Source of the DNA: Bdellovibrionales bacterium
Lineage (GTDB): Bacteria > Pseudomonadota > Alphaproteobacteria > UBA9219
Direction: 5' to 3'
Assembly: GCA_041662785.1 (NCBI GenBank)
Contig: JBAZRW010000008.1
Span: forward strand, 1 to 61,411
Length of the DNA: 61,411 bases
The first letter of the stretch is position 1, and the number at the start of each line of letters is the position of its first letter. The translations under genes were made by a program, and so were the position numbers. The notes beneath the pieces are model-generated. The model was given only the letters and a program-made list of their open reading frames with translations. It was not told the origin of the DNA and did not search any database. Shown piece by piece: positions 1-8,468 of this stretch.

Positions 1-115
1 CGCTTTCGCGGGGATGACGCTAAAGGGGAGTATCGCCATAAAAAACACCGTCATGCCCGCGAAAGCGGGCATCCCGTTTATTTTTTCTCTACGAGTCACT
101 TCATTCGCTTGTTGG
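1..115. repeat. Truncated copy of mosaic palindromic repeat
   Basis: The window opens inside a paired repeat. A half unit ends in ATGACG near base 20, and a full unit runs from about 50 to 80 (GTCATGCCCGCGAAAGCGGG then CATCCCG). It is followed by a tail, TTTTTTCTCTACGAGTC ... GTTGGTAT (about 81-118), that resembles the right end of the longer copy at 19394-19568. It is non-coding; the short reading frames across it are repeat artefacts. Confidence 0.75.
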
Positions 116-279
116 TATCACTCGTCATTTTTTCTCACTCTCTCTACGTCATCCCGCACCCCTCTACGCCCTTCGGGCTTCGCGGGGCAGGCAGCGGATG
201 ACGCGATAGCGTCAGACGCGTGATGCGGGACCTAGGGGACTGGGCGATGAACGAACTGTGGTGAGGATGGCAAGAGCGA

Positions 280-345
280 CTGGATCCCAGATCAACTTTC
301 TTTCGTCTTGCTTCGCTACGACGAAGAGAAAGTTTTCTGGGATGA
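280..345. repeat. Long-arm palindromic repeat unit (GTCAT/ATCCAG type)
   Basis: This unit reads CTGGATCCCAG at its left and CTGGGATGAC at its right, with an interrupted palindrome of AAAGTT/AACTTT-type arms between. It is homologous to 55070-55136 in the opposite orientation. The gene-free 1-364 stretch also holds a third palindrome at about 149-216 (GTCATCCCGC ... GCGGATGAC). I see no gene there. Confidence 0.7.
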
Positions 346-364
346 CGATGGGGGGCATCGAGTA

Positions 365-1975
365 TTAAGTCACCCATTCCTTTTGCTCGGCGCTTTGAAA
401 CACCACCCAGTTTTGCCGTCCCGTTTGAAAAAGGATCGAGCCAATCAGACCCGTGGCCTCCAACGTTTTGACGGTCGTATCGCGAAGTTCCCGCGTGAGC
501 GAGTCCGGCAGGGGCGCTTCACTGCGGATCACCAAATCCAGCTTTTTATGTTGCGAAAGCCCGTCCAGTTGAAGAGAGCCAAGGTTGGACATGTTCATCG
601 TGATTACAAAGCGCGTGCGCTTGTCTTGAATGGCTGAAACCTCGTCGCGCCTGCCATGTTGCGCGTCATGATGAACATAAAGGCGCAGCATTTCAAACGC
701 CGTCCCGTGATGCAAGGGGAGGGGATAGGCGCGCCACTCGCCGACTTGTGCGTCGCGCACGGGTGAAAGGCTCGGCTCCTCCATGGCTTTCATTAGATCG
801 CTGGTTGCCTGTTTCTTGCCTGCTCTTTCCATCTTGACGATCAAAGGTTCGCCCAGCCATTCATCAATCTTGCCGCTTTGCAAAACGGATAACAGAAACA
901 TGGCCGTCCCTGCCAAGTGATGCGTGGGGCTGGGTAGGCGCGTTTGGATAAAGTGCGCCGCTGCTGGCAGGTCAGTTTGAATAAGCGCCGAGACAAACTC
1001 GCGCATGGGCGTAAAGTCTTGTTCTTGAGAAAAAGGCAGCGGTGTCGTGCCAGAAGCGCCCCCCGCTTGCCGCGTGGCTACGATTTTTGTACCTGCTGGC
1101 AGACCTCCGGCATTGTGAACGAAGATGGTTTTGCCTTCGCTTTCGATCAAAGCGTGGCCGCTGTGGCTCTTGCTGATAATCGTCGCCTTGATTTGTTCAG
1201 GGCGGATATCGTGCGGCCACGGCTCATCCGGCGTGATAACCTGATCGATCCGCAGGCGCAGCGTTTGCGGGGCAAGAGAATGCGCCGCCCCCTTTGCGGT
1301 TGATCCCGCCATTGTTGGTGGCGTGACGCTTTCTTCCGACGCGTGCGGCATCATGGCCTTGGCGGTTTTATCGATGTTGCCGCTCGCTGCGTGTTCGCCT
1401 GCGTGAGGAGCCTGTGGCTGTTCAGCCGTTTTGGCGGTGAAAGTCGCCTGCGATGCCGTCTTGCTTTTAACGGCTATCGAGTCGCGGTCAATCTCATCGG
1501 GCAAAACGGTCACGGTAAGCGTCTGGCCTTTTTGAAATGGCGCTTCTGTTTTTGCGATGGCTTGGGGTTGAAGAGTGGCTTCCGCTTTGGACGCAGTCTT
1601 TTGTGTCTCGCCTTGCGGCAAAATCAGCATGGCTTGCTTTGTCGGGCTTCCGGCTTGAAGGACAAGCTCAACGGATTTTTGGGGCTGCGTTGGGTCTTGT
1701 GTCGCTGAGGTGACAAAATCCTGAACAAGCTTCAGCGTCTCGGTCTGCGTTTTTAGCAAGGCCAACTCGACAATCCCTTGATCGGTTTTCACCGTCAGGT
1801 TGCCGTTTTCGAAAAGAGAGAGGATCGTGCCGTTGATGGTCAGCGGCGCATTCAGCTGCGCCAAATCCGGCGGCACTTGCGTGACCTGTGCGGCCAGCGC
1901 CAAAGAAGGTGACGCAAGCGTAGGCAAAGGCATCAAAAAAGAGGGCGGCAGGGAAGGGAAGGATGGCCCGCCCAT
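365..1975 (-). CDS. FliK-like flagellar hook-length control protein
   Basis: A 536-residue protein and the last gene of the flagellar operon. The first ~380 residues are rich in Ala, Thr, Pro, Gln and Lys, which is typical of the extended, poorly conserved N-terminal part of FliK. The last ~100 residues look like the compact Flg_hook domain, with a strand-like stretch RFVITMNMSNLGSLQLDGL followed by a helix and a hydrophobic end. FliK measures hook length and switches export specificity through FlhB. There is a 6-nt gap after flhG, and AAGGG precedes the ATG. Sequence similarity is weak, so the assignment rests on the C-terminal pattern and the operon position. It could instead be another alanine-rich flagellar accessory protein. 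Confidence 0.55.
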   Translation of the reverse strand: MGGPSFPSLPPSFLMPLPTLASPSLALAAQVTQVPPDLAQLNAPLTINGTILSLFENGNLTVKTDQGIVELALLKTQTETLKLVQDFVTSATQDPTQPQKSVELVLQAGSPTKQAMLILPQGETQKTASKAEATLQPQAIAKTEAPFQKGQTLTVTVLPDEIDRDSIAVKSKTASQATFTAKTAEQPQAPHAGEHAASGNIDKTAKAMMPHASEESVTPPTMAGSTAKGAAHSLAPQTLRLRIDQVITPDEPWPHDIRPEQIKATIISKSHSGHALIESEGKTIFVHNAGGLPAGTKIVATRQAGGASGTTPLPFSQEQDFTPMREFVSALIQTDLPAAAHFIQTRLPSPTHHLAGTAMFLLSVLQSGKIDEWLGEPLIVKMERAGKKQATSDLMKAMEEPSLSPVRDAQVGEWRAYPLPLHHGTAFEMLRLYVHHDAQHGRRDEVSAIQDKRTRFVITMNMSNLGSLQLDGLSQHKKLDLVIRSEAPLPDSLTRELRDTTVKTLEATGLIGSILFQTGRQNWVVFQSAEQKEWVT

Positions 1976-1981
1976 GCGCCC

Positions 1982-2785
1982 TTAGTCCGACAAGAGTTGC
2001 GCGGCGATAACGCCGACGTCTTGCGCCGCCTCGCAATTCGGTGAGCGTGTCATAAGCGGCGTTTGCGCCCGAATGGCATCGCGCACCTTGCTGTCGCGGC
2101 GAATGACGCCCGCCATCGGCGGCGTATAGCCAAGGAACGTTTCAGACACTTTGCAAATCGTGTCATAGGTTCTGCGCCCCTCATAGGGCGTTGCGGCCAG
2201 ATTGATCACAATTTTCATTTCCGCCTGTGGGTTTGCGGCGCGGGAAAGCTTGATAAACGCATAGGCATCGGTGAGCGAGGTTGGCTCATCCGTGATGACG
2301 ACATAGGTTTGCGCGGCAGGCCCCGCCATCTGGCGGACGGCGCGATCCACGCCCGCGCCCAGATCAACAAAGACGTAGTCATAGTTTTGCGCCAGCGCGA
2401 TCAGCTCGCCGCGCATGGCGTTTATTTTTTCGGTGGAGAGCGTGGCCATAGTGCCAGAGCCAGAGCGTCCCGCCAGAATGTCAAAGCCGCCTTCGTCATA
2501 GCGCGTGATCGCCTGTGCCATCGGCAGTTTGTTTTCGACAACGTGGCCCAAATCTTTTTCGGGGGCGAGGCCCAGTTGAATATCAACGTTCGCCAAACCC
2601 AAATCGCCATCGAACAGAAGAACGCGTTTCCCCTGCTTTGCCAACGTATGGCACAGCGTGATCGAAAACCACGTTTTGCCGACGCCGCCTTTGCCGCTGG
2701 CAATCGCTAGCATGTTGGGACAGCGCAGCGCGGTAAAGGGCGCTTGTGCGACGGGTTTTGGCATAAGGGGGATAGGATCGGTCAT
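1982..2785 (-). CDS. flhG: MinD-like ATPase FlhG (flagellar number regulator)
   Basis: A 267-residue ParA/MinD-superfamily ATPase. A deviant Walker A, SGKGGVGKTWFS, lies at about residues 30-41. The switch region LLFDGDLGLANVDIQLGL follows and is diagnostic of the FlhG/FleN/YlxH branch, and VFVDLGAGVDRAV is the Walker B region. FlhG works with the GTPase FlhF to limit the number and set the place of flagella. It lies 12 nt downstream of flhF, the usual partner order. The short N-terminal extension (residues 1-25, Pro-rich) resembles the FlhF-activating segment found ahead of the ATPase core in this family, but that function is inferred. Nothing in the active site appears damaged. Confidence 0.93.
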   Translation of the reverse strand: MTDPIPLMPKPVAQAPFTALRCPNMLAIASGKGGVGKTWFSITLCHTLAKQGKRVLLFDGDLGLANVDIQLGLAPEKDLGHVVENKLPMAQAITRYDEGGFDILAGRSGSGTMATLSTEKINAMRGELIALAQNYDYVFVDLGAGVDRAVRQMAGPAAQTYVVITDEPTSLTDAYAFIKLSRAANPQAEMKIVINLAATPYEGRRTYDTICKVSETFLGYTPPMAGVIRRDSKVRDAIRAQTPLMTRSPNCEAAQDVGVIAAQLLSD

Positions 2786-2797
2786 GGATGTCTTCTC

Positions 2798-3778
2798 CTA
2801 TGAAGAAAGGCGGGCTTTGGCAGCGGATTCTTGCGGTGTGGCCAAGATCAACCGTGCCAAGGATACGGGATTAAGGGGCTGCGGCGCGTCCGTGACTTTG
2901 GACGACGCGCTAAAGGCGCATAGGGGAAGGCGCGTTTCATGCGCGACGCCCAGCATGCCGCCAAGGCGGCGTGTCATATCAAGGCGCGTGGGGAGCAGGC
3001 TTTTGGCCCCCATCGCGGAAAAAACTTTGGCCATTTCGGCGGCTTCAAAAGCGTCCAGATCAGCAGGGAGGACGAGGACAGGGCTTGCGCCCGTGGCCTT
3101 GATGATGGCCGTCAGGTTTTGTTTGCCCACCTCGGAAAACGGATTGCATCCTGCCGTGTCTACGATGATGGCCGTATCCGCTTTTTGCATGGCAATCGCA
3201 TCGCGCAAAGCGTGGGCGTCTTCGATTTCCATCAAGTCTGTTTCAAGAAGACGTGTAAAAGCGCCCAGCTGAGCCATGCCACCTGCGCGTTCGGTGTCGG
3301 TGCTGATAACGGCAAGCTTCTTTTTCGCCAGAGTAAGCAAGGTTGCCATCTTGGCCGCGCACAAAGTCTTTCCTGCTCCGGGGGGGCCAATTAGGACAAG
3401 CGGCTTGTTTTCCTTTTCATCGTAAAGGGAGGCATAGTGAAAATGCGTATCAAAAGCCGCACCAATCGAAAGTAAAGGATCATCGTTGGCGTACTGCGTC
3501 GCTGTTGCCACGATTTTCTCGGCGAGAACGGACGGCACATTATGCGCGATCATGGCCTCGGCAATGGTCTCGATGGATTCAGAATCAATAGTTTGTGCCG
3601 CAAGGGTTGATGCAACCGTGTTTTCCTGCAACACGGGATCGTCAATGGCGGCTGTGACGCGCACGCCACCGCCTTCATCATCGCGGGTCGCCACAATGAT
3701 CGCGTTATCGCCCAGCGTCTCACGAACAAGGCGCATAGCCTCGGTCATGGTCGTGCCATAAAAGGATTTAAGTCTCAT
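2798..3778 (-). CDS. flhF: SRP-family GTPase FlhF
   Basis: A 326-residue protein with the FlhF N-terminal signature (MRLKSFYGTTMTEAMRLVRE, aspartate/glycine-rich linker) and a C-terminal NG GTPase domain. The G1 loop GPPGAGKT is at residues 131-138, followed by a DTERAGGMAQL motif and the G3 segment IIVDTAGCNPF. FlhF is the third SRP-type GTPase beside Ffh and FtsY and marks the pole where a flagellum is assembled. The protein is somewhat short because the B domain between the N-terminus and the NG domain is brief. Its start codon abuts the flhA stop codon at 3779 without spacing, so the two genes are probably translationally coupled. Confidence 0.93.
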   Translation of the reverse strand: MRLKSFYGTTMTEAMRLVRETLGDNAIIVATRDDEGGGVRVTAAIDDPVLQENTVASTLAAQTIDSESIETIAEAMIAHNVPSVLAEKIVATATQYANDDPLLSIGAAFDTHFHYASLYDEKENKPLVLIGPPGAGKTLCAAKMATLLTLAKKKLAVISTDTERAGGMAQLGAFTRLLETDLMEIEDAHALRDAIAMQKADTAIIVDTAGCNPFSEVGKQNLTAIIKATGASPVLVLPADLDAFEAAEMAKVFSAMGAKSLLPTRLDMTRRLGGMLGVAHETRLPLCAFSASSKVTDAPQPLNPVSLARLILATPQESAAKARLSS

Positions 3779-5893
3779 TTAAACTTGTCCTAGCGTCTTG
3801 ATTTTGGCCTTGGCATAGATTTCATTTTGCGAAACGATCACCGTCGAGGGACGGAACCGCTCCATAATAGAGCGAACATACGGGCGAATAGTGGGGCTTG
3901 TCAAAAGGATCGGCGATTCTCCCATCATGGCATGTTTGTCATAGGCTTGGCGGACAGCCTGAATAAACTGGTGCAGCTTGGTGGGCGGCATCGCAAGGCG
4001 TTTGTCGTCCCCGTCGCCCGTCAGCGATTCGATAAAGGTTTGCTCCCACTCCGGCGAGAGGGTGAGGAGGGGAATATAGCCCATCTCGTTCGTATTCGCG
4101 CTGGAGATTTGGCGGGCGAGGCGCGAGCGCACATGCTCGGAAATCAGCGCTAGATTGCGCGTCAGGCCAGAGGCCTCGGCGATGCCCTCAAGGATGGATG
4201 GTAAATCGCGAATAGAGATGCGCTCGGCCAGCAGATTTTGCAAAACGCGTTGAAGGCCGCTGATGGTCACTTGGCTGGGGATGACGTCAGCGATGAGCTT
4301 TTGCTGTTCCTTGCTCATTTCGTCCAGAAGTTTTTGAGTCTCGGTGTAGGAGAGAAGCTCGGACATATTGTCCTTGATGATTTCTGTCAGGTGCGTGGTG
4401 ATCACCGTCGGCGGATCAACGACAGTGTAGCCTTTGAACAGAGCTTCCTCACGGTACGTCGCATCGACCCACATGGCGGGAAGGCCAAAGGTCGGCTCCA
4501 TCGTGTTTTCTCCCGGCAGCGTAATGGGGGAGCCTTTGGGATCCATGATCAGCAGCATTCCGGGACGCAGCTCACCGCGTCCCGCCTCAATCTCCTTGAT
4601 GCGTAAAACATAGGTGTTGGGGGGAAGCTGCAAATTATCCTGAATGCGGACGGACGGCATGATAAAGCCCATATCGCCCGCCATCTGGCGGCGCAGGCCT
4701 TTGATCTGATCGGTCAACTTTTGTCCCGCTTCGCTGTTGATAAGGGCCAGAAGAGCATAACCAAGCTCAAGGCGGATCATGTCGATGGAAAGCGTCCGGC
4801 CAATGGGATCCTCAGCAACGGGGGCAGGGGCGGCGGCGGCGGCTACGGAGGCGGCCTTGATTGCCGCTTTGTTCAGGTTGCGTTGTCCTGCTGAATAGGC
4901 GCCAAAACCAGCTATGCCAGACAAGATAATAAAGGGAAGAAAAGGCATGCCGGGCACAAGAGCCAGCGCCGCCATTAGCGCGGAACTTAGCCCAAGCGCC
5001 GTTGGATAGTCGCTAAGTTGAGCAAACAGGGCTTGATCGGTGGAGCCTTGGGTTGTTGTTTTGGAAACAAGAAGACCCGCCGCAACGGAAACCAACAGCG
5101 CAGGAATCTGTGTCACAAGGCCGTCACCAATCGTTAGGCGAACATAGGTGTCGGCGGCCTGAAGAATGGGCATGTCGTGGCGGAACGTGCCGATGGTGAT
5201 ACCGCCGATGGCATTGATGAAGGTGATGACGAGGCCTGCGATGGCATCACCGCGCACGAACTTGGCCGCACCGTCCATCGAGCCGAAGAAGCCCGCTTCA
5301 TCTTCTAGCTCTTTGCGTCGTTTACGGGCGGAGTCTTCGTCAATAAGGCCAGAGGACAAATCGGCATCGATGGCCATTTGCTTACCGGGCATGGCGTCCA
5401 AGGTAAAACGCGCGGCGACCTCGGCAATACGCCCCGACCCCTTGGTGATCACGACAAAGTTGACGATGGTCAGGATCGAAAAAACGATTACGCCGATAAT
5501 AAAATCGCCGCCCATGACAAGATCGGCAAAAGCGCCGACGACGTGGCCTGCCGCGTCTGTTCCCTCATTGCCGTGGGTGAGGACAAGGCGCGTTGTGCCA
5601 AGATTAAGGGAGAGGCGCAAAAGGGTGGAGAGGAGAAGAACGGTCGGAAAGGAACTGAAGTCCAAAGGCTTTCCGATAAACAGGACGGTCATCAAAATCG
5701 TGACGGAGAAGGTGATCGAGATCGACAGGCCAATATCAACGACAAAGGGCGGAATGGGCAAAACCAAAACCGTCAGAATGGTCATCAGGCCAGCGGCCAG
5801 CCATACTTCGCCACGCTTGAAAAGTCCGTTTAGGAAATCAAGCGATCCGGCCTCGGTTGCCGCGTCTGTCGTTGTGCTGGTTTGTTCGCTCAT
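3779..5893 (-). CDS. flhA: Flagellar type III export gate protein FlhA
   Basis: A 704-residue inner-membrane export-gate subunit. Residues 1-~330 contain about eight hydrophobic helices (for example LMTILTVLVLPIPPFVVDIG), and between them the conserved FHIPEP-family cytoplasmic segment GSGRIAEVAARFTLDAMPGK with KQMAIDADL. Residues ~365-704 form the soluble domain that docks chaperone-substrate complexes. The length is typical of the family. FlhA forms the nonameric ring of the export apparatus. It follows flbD by 20 nt and precedes flhF directly, an arrangement common in proteobacteria. An Ala/Pro linker near residue 345-360 joins the membrane and soluble parts. Confidence 0.97.
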   Translation of the reverse strand: MSEQTSTTTDAATEAGSLDFLNGLFKRGEVWLAAGLMTILTVLVLPIPPFVVDIGLSISITFSVTILMTVLFIGKPLDFSSFPTVLLLSTLLRLSLNLGTTRLVLTHGNEGTDAAGHVVGAFADLVMGGDFIIGVIVFSILTIVNFVVITKGSGRIAEVAARFTLDAMPGKQMAIDADLSSGLIDEDSARKRRKELEDEAGFFGSMDGAAKFVRGDAIAGLVITFINAIGGITIGTFRHDMPILQAADTYVRLTIGDGLVTQIPALLVSVAAGLLVSKTTTQGSTDQALFAQLSDYPTALGLSSALMAALALVPGMPFLPFIILSGIAGFGAYSAGQRNLNKAAIKAASVAAAAAPAPVAEDPIGRTLSIDMIRLELGYALLALINSEAGQKLTDQIKGLRRQMAGDMGFIMPSVRIQDNLQLPPNTYVLRIKEIEAGRGELRPGMLLIMDPKGSPITLPGENTMEPTFGLPAMWVDATYREEALFKGYTVVDPPTVITTHLTEIIKDNMSELLSYTETQKLLDEMSKEQQKLIADVIPSQVTISGLQRVLQNLLAERISIRDLPSILEGIAEASGLTRNLALISEHVRSRLARQISSANTNEMGYIPLLTLSPEWEQTFIESLTGDGDDKRLAMPPTKLHQFIQAVRQAYDKHAMMGESPILLTSPTIRPYVRSIMERFRPSTVIVSQNEIYAKAKIKTLGQV

Positions 5894-5913
5894 AGGTTTC
5901 TAGGGGGCTTTCT

Positions 5914-7302
5914 TTACGTCGCGGCCTGTTCGTTTTCGCCTATGGCAGGCGGTACGGCGACTCCCGTTTCACTGTATTGCTTTAGTTTGTTCCGTAACGT
6001 GCGGATCGAAATGCCAAGGATGTTGGCCGCGTGCGTGCGGTTGCCAAGGCAATGTTGAAGCGTGTCGATGATAAGGTCGCGCTCAACGTCCGCAACCGTT
6101 CTTCCCACTAACGGTGAGCCACCGGTTGCAGCGGGGGGGGCCATCTTGCCTGTGGCGGCTTGCGCGGCCAGCGCGGCCGGAGACGTAACATCGGGGACAA
6201 GGCCTTGCCCTGCAATCATGATCGCCTCTGGCTCAATTTGCGAACTGCGCGCCATCAGGACGGCGCGATGCATCGTGTTTTCCAACTCGCGCACATTGCC
6301 ACGCCACAAATGGGCTTGCAGCCGTCCCAAAGCGCCCTCCGATAGCTCACGGTTGGGAAGGCCATTGGCCGTTGCGTACTTTTTGGCGAAGTAGGAGGCC
6401 AGCGGCGCAATATCGGAAGGGCGGTCGCGCAGGGCGGGCATAGGCACGTTCACGACGTTTAGGCGATAGTAAAGGTCTTCGCGAAAACGTTTGGCGCGGA
6501 CTTCGTCCTCGAGGTTGCGGTTAGAGGTCGCGATCAGGCGAATGTCAATCTTGACAGGGGAGGAGCCGCCGACGCGGTCAATCTCGCGCTCTTGAATGGC
6601 GCGGAGCAGTTTGGCTTGCAGGCGCAAATCCATCTCGCTGATTTCATCAAGAAGGAGCGTGCCGCCGTTCGCTTCTTCAAACTTGCCGATGCGCCGCGCG
6701 ACCGCGCCCGTAAACGCGCCTTTTTCATGGCCGAACAATTCGGATTCCAGAAGGTTTTCAGGAATCGCGGCGCAGTTCAGGGACACGAAGTTGGCATTGG
6801 CGCGGCGACTTTTGCGATGGACAAAACGCGCCATCACTTCTTTGCCCGTACCGGATTCACCCGTAATAAAAACCGAAGCATCGCTGGCCGCGATGCGTTC
6901 CGCCATCTCAAGGATGGGCGTCATGATGGGATCTTGCGCGATAAAGGTCGCGTCTTCTTCGGCCACGGCTTGCAAGACGGCGGCGATTAGCTCGGCATCG
7001 GGGGGAAGGGGAATGTATTCTTTTGCGCCAGCGCGAATGGCCCTGACGGCTGCGCCTGCGTCCGTGCCAATGCCGCAAGCGACGACGGGGACGTTGATCC
7101 GCTCTGATCGCAAACTTTCGATCAGACGGCCAATCTCCATCTCAACATCGCACATGACAAGGTCGGCCCCTTGGCCGTTTCGCAAAGCGTTCAAAGCGCC
7201 ATCGACGCTTTCGATATGCGAAACCTTCGCGCCGCGCTGACTGGCGAGGCGTCCGGCGGTTGATATATGTCCTTGTAAATGGCCTACGATCAAAAGTCTC
7301 AT
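5914..7302 (-). CDS. flbD: Sigma-54-dependent flagellar activator FlbD
   Basis: A 462-residue NtrC-family regulator with a receiver-like domain (1-115), an AAA+ sigma-54 interaction domain (about 125-360) and a C-terminal Fis-type helix-turn-helix (about 410-450). Walker A is GESGTGKE at 148-155, the sigma-54 loop GAFTGA is at 195-200, and the arginine finger region is FREDLYYRLNVVN. The receiver keeps Asp52 and Lys94 but lacks the usual pair of acidic residues after strand 1, where it reads LLIVGHLQG. Caulobacter FlbD has the same peculiarity. FlbD activates late flagellar genes and represses the early fliF operon. Its position inside that operon fits feedback control. The FliX partner is not in the window. 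Confidence 0.93.
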   Translation of the reverse strand: MRLLIVGHLQGHISTAGRLASQRGAKVSHIESVDGALNALRNGQGADLVMCDVEMEIGRLIESLRSERINVPVVACGIGTDAGAAVRAIRAGAKEYIPLPPDAELIAAVLQAVAEEDATFIAQDPIMTPILEMAERIAASDASVFITGESGTGKEVMARFVHRKSRRANANFVSLNCAAIPENLLESELFGHEKGAFTGAVARRIGKFEEANGGTLLLDEISEMDLRLQAKLLRAIQEREIDRVGGSSPVKIDIRLIATSNRNLEDEVRAKRFREDLYYRLNVVNVPMPALRDRPSDIAPLASYFAKKYATANGLPNRELSEGALGRLQAHLWRGNVRELENTMHRAVLMARSSQIEPEAIMIAGQGLVPDVTSPAALAAQAATGKMAPPAATGGSPLVGRTVADVERDLIIDTLQHCLGNRTHAANILGISIRTLRNKLKQYSETGVAVPPAIGENEQAAT

Positions 7303-7324
7303 GGCGTCCTACCGTTGTTGAAAA

Positions 7325-7651
7325 TTATGACGTGCGTTCTGCCTTGATGATTTCCGTCATCGTGATCCCAAGGCGGTCTTCGACCACAACAACCTCGCCG
7401 CGTGCGACAAGGCGATTGTTGACATAGATATCGATGGCTTCGCCAACTTTGCGGTCCAGCTCGATCACCGCGCCGCGCCCCAGTTTTAAAAGGCTGCTGA
7501 CAGGCATGGTGGCTTTGCCCAAAACGGCGGCGACTTCGACAGGAATGCCGTAAACGGCTTCCAGATCGGTAATGGTCGCCATCGCGCCATCCTTGGGAGC
7601 TTCACCGGCGGAAGGCTCTAATTCAGAGAGGGTCAAGCTTTCATCGGTCAT
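7325..7651 (-). CDS. fliN: Flagellar motor switch protein FliN
   Basis: A 108-residue protein with a ~25-residue acidic N-terminal tail and one SpoA/FliN surface-presentation domain (about 28-104). The core contains VYGIPVEVAAVLGKATMPV, the LKLGRGAVIELDRKVGEAIDI strands and VNNRLVARGEVVVVEDRLGI. FliN forms the lower C-ring and carries the switch together with FliM and FliG. No FliM gene lies in the window. Its ATG overlaps the fliH stop by four bases (ATGA), which indicates translational coupling. Confidence 0.96.
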   Translation of the reverse strand: MTDESLTLSELEPSAGEAPKDGAMATITDLEAVYGIPVEVAAVLGKATMPVSSLLKLGRGAVIELDRKVGEAIDIYVNNRLVARGEVVVVEDRLGITMTEIIKAERTS

Positions 7652-8448
7652 TTCTGTTCTCCAAGGTCAGGCTGTTGGGGTTGTGGGGGGAGCGCTTCTT
7701 GCTCACTTTTTTCTTGTATAGCGGTGGGGGCCGTCTCAACGGGCGGCCGTTCTGCTTGTATTGGTGGGGGCGCGGTCTCTGTTGTCGTTTCAAGCGAGGC
7801 GGGTTCAAGTGTTTGAACCTCGTCCATCACGCGGTCAATATCTTGCCACAGCGCTCTGATGTCGCGCTCAATGCCGCCATCTGCCCATTCGACGCGGCAT
7901 TCGGATGGACCAAGATCCGGATCGCCAAGAATAACAAGCTTACCAGCATACGCTGCGCTTTCCGCAATGGCGTTAATGCGTGTTTTGGCATCGTCAAACT
8001 GGGCTTCGTTGACGCGGAAAACCAAACGAGGTTCGTGGCTCATTTCCGTGACGATTTTGGCAACAATGGACTCGACCTCCTCCAGCCCATGGCGGGCGAC
8101 AAAGGTAGGCATAATTTTGCGGGCGATGACAAGCGCGATTTCCTGTAACTGGGCCAGTTGGCGCTGCCACTCGCCAAGGCTTTCGGTAATCAAATGGCTG
8201 GTGTTTTGGTCGATTTTGGAAAGCAGCGTGTTCATATATTGCTGCTGGTCTTCGGCCATCGTTTTTTGCCCCTCGCTAAAGCCTTTTTCATAGGCTCCCT
8301 TCTGGGCGGCTTCCAACTGTTCTTGAGAGAAAGTCTGCTTTGTTTTTTGTCGTTCAGGCGCACAGCAGCCCGCTTCATTATCGAAGGTAAGGTCGAAAAG
8401 GTATTTGCGCACTTGGGTGCTGGCCGCTTCTGCTGTTTGTGTTGACAT
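7648..8448 (-). CDS. fliH: FliH-like flagellar export regulator
   Basis: A 266-residue protein. Residues ~35-100 are charged and helical (QEQLEAAQKGAYEKGFSEGQ) with the alanine/glutamine-rich heptad character of FliH. Residues ~100-195 match the FliH/YscL C-terminal fold, including DDAKTRINAIAESA and DLGPSECRVEWADGGIERD. The last 50 residues are a Pro/Gln/Glu-rich tail. FliH holds the export ATPase FliI and delivers it to the C-ring through FliN. The gene sits between fliG and fliN, which supports the call. Overall similarity within this family is low, so the name relies on both the C-terminal motif and the context. Confidence 0.82.
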   Translation of the reverse strand: MSTQTAEAASTQVRKYLFDLTFDNEAGCCAPERQKTKQTFSQEQLEAAQKGAYEKGFSEGQKTMAEDQQQYMNTLLSKIDQNTSHLITESLGEWQRQLAQLQEIALVIARKIMPTFVARHGLEEVESIVAKIVTEMSHEPRLVFRVNEAQFDDAKTRINAIAESAAYAGKLVILGDPDLGPSECRVEWADGGIERDIRALWQDIDRVMDEVQTLEPASLETTTETAPPPIQAERPPVETAPTAIQEKSEQEALPPQPQQPDLGEQK

Positions 8449-8468
8449 CGACTTCTTCTGTATCCTTT

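Noticed and set aside
14..223. Open frame of 69 codons at the window start
   Set aside because: It lies across palindromic repeats; translated text such as PAKAGIP recurs wherever the repeat occurs and is not a protein family.
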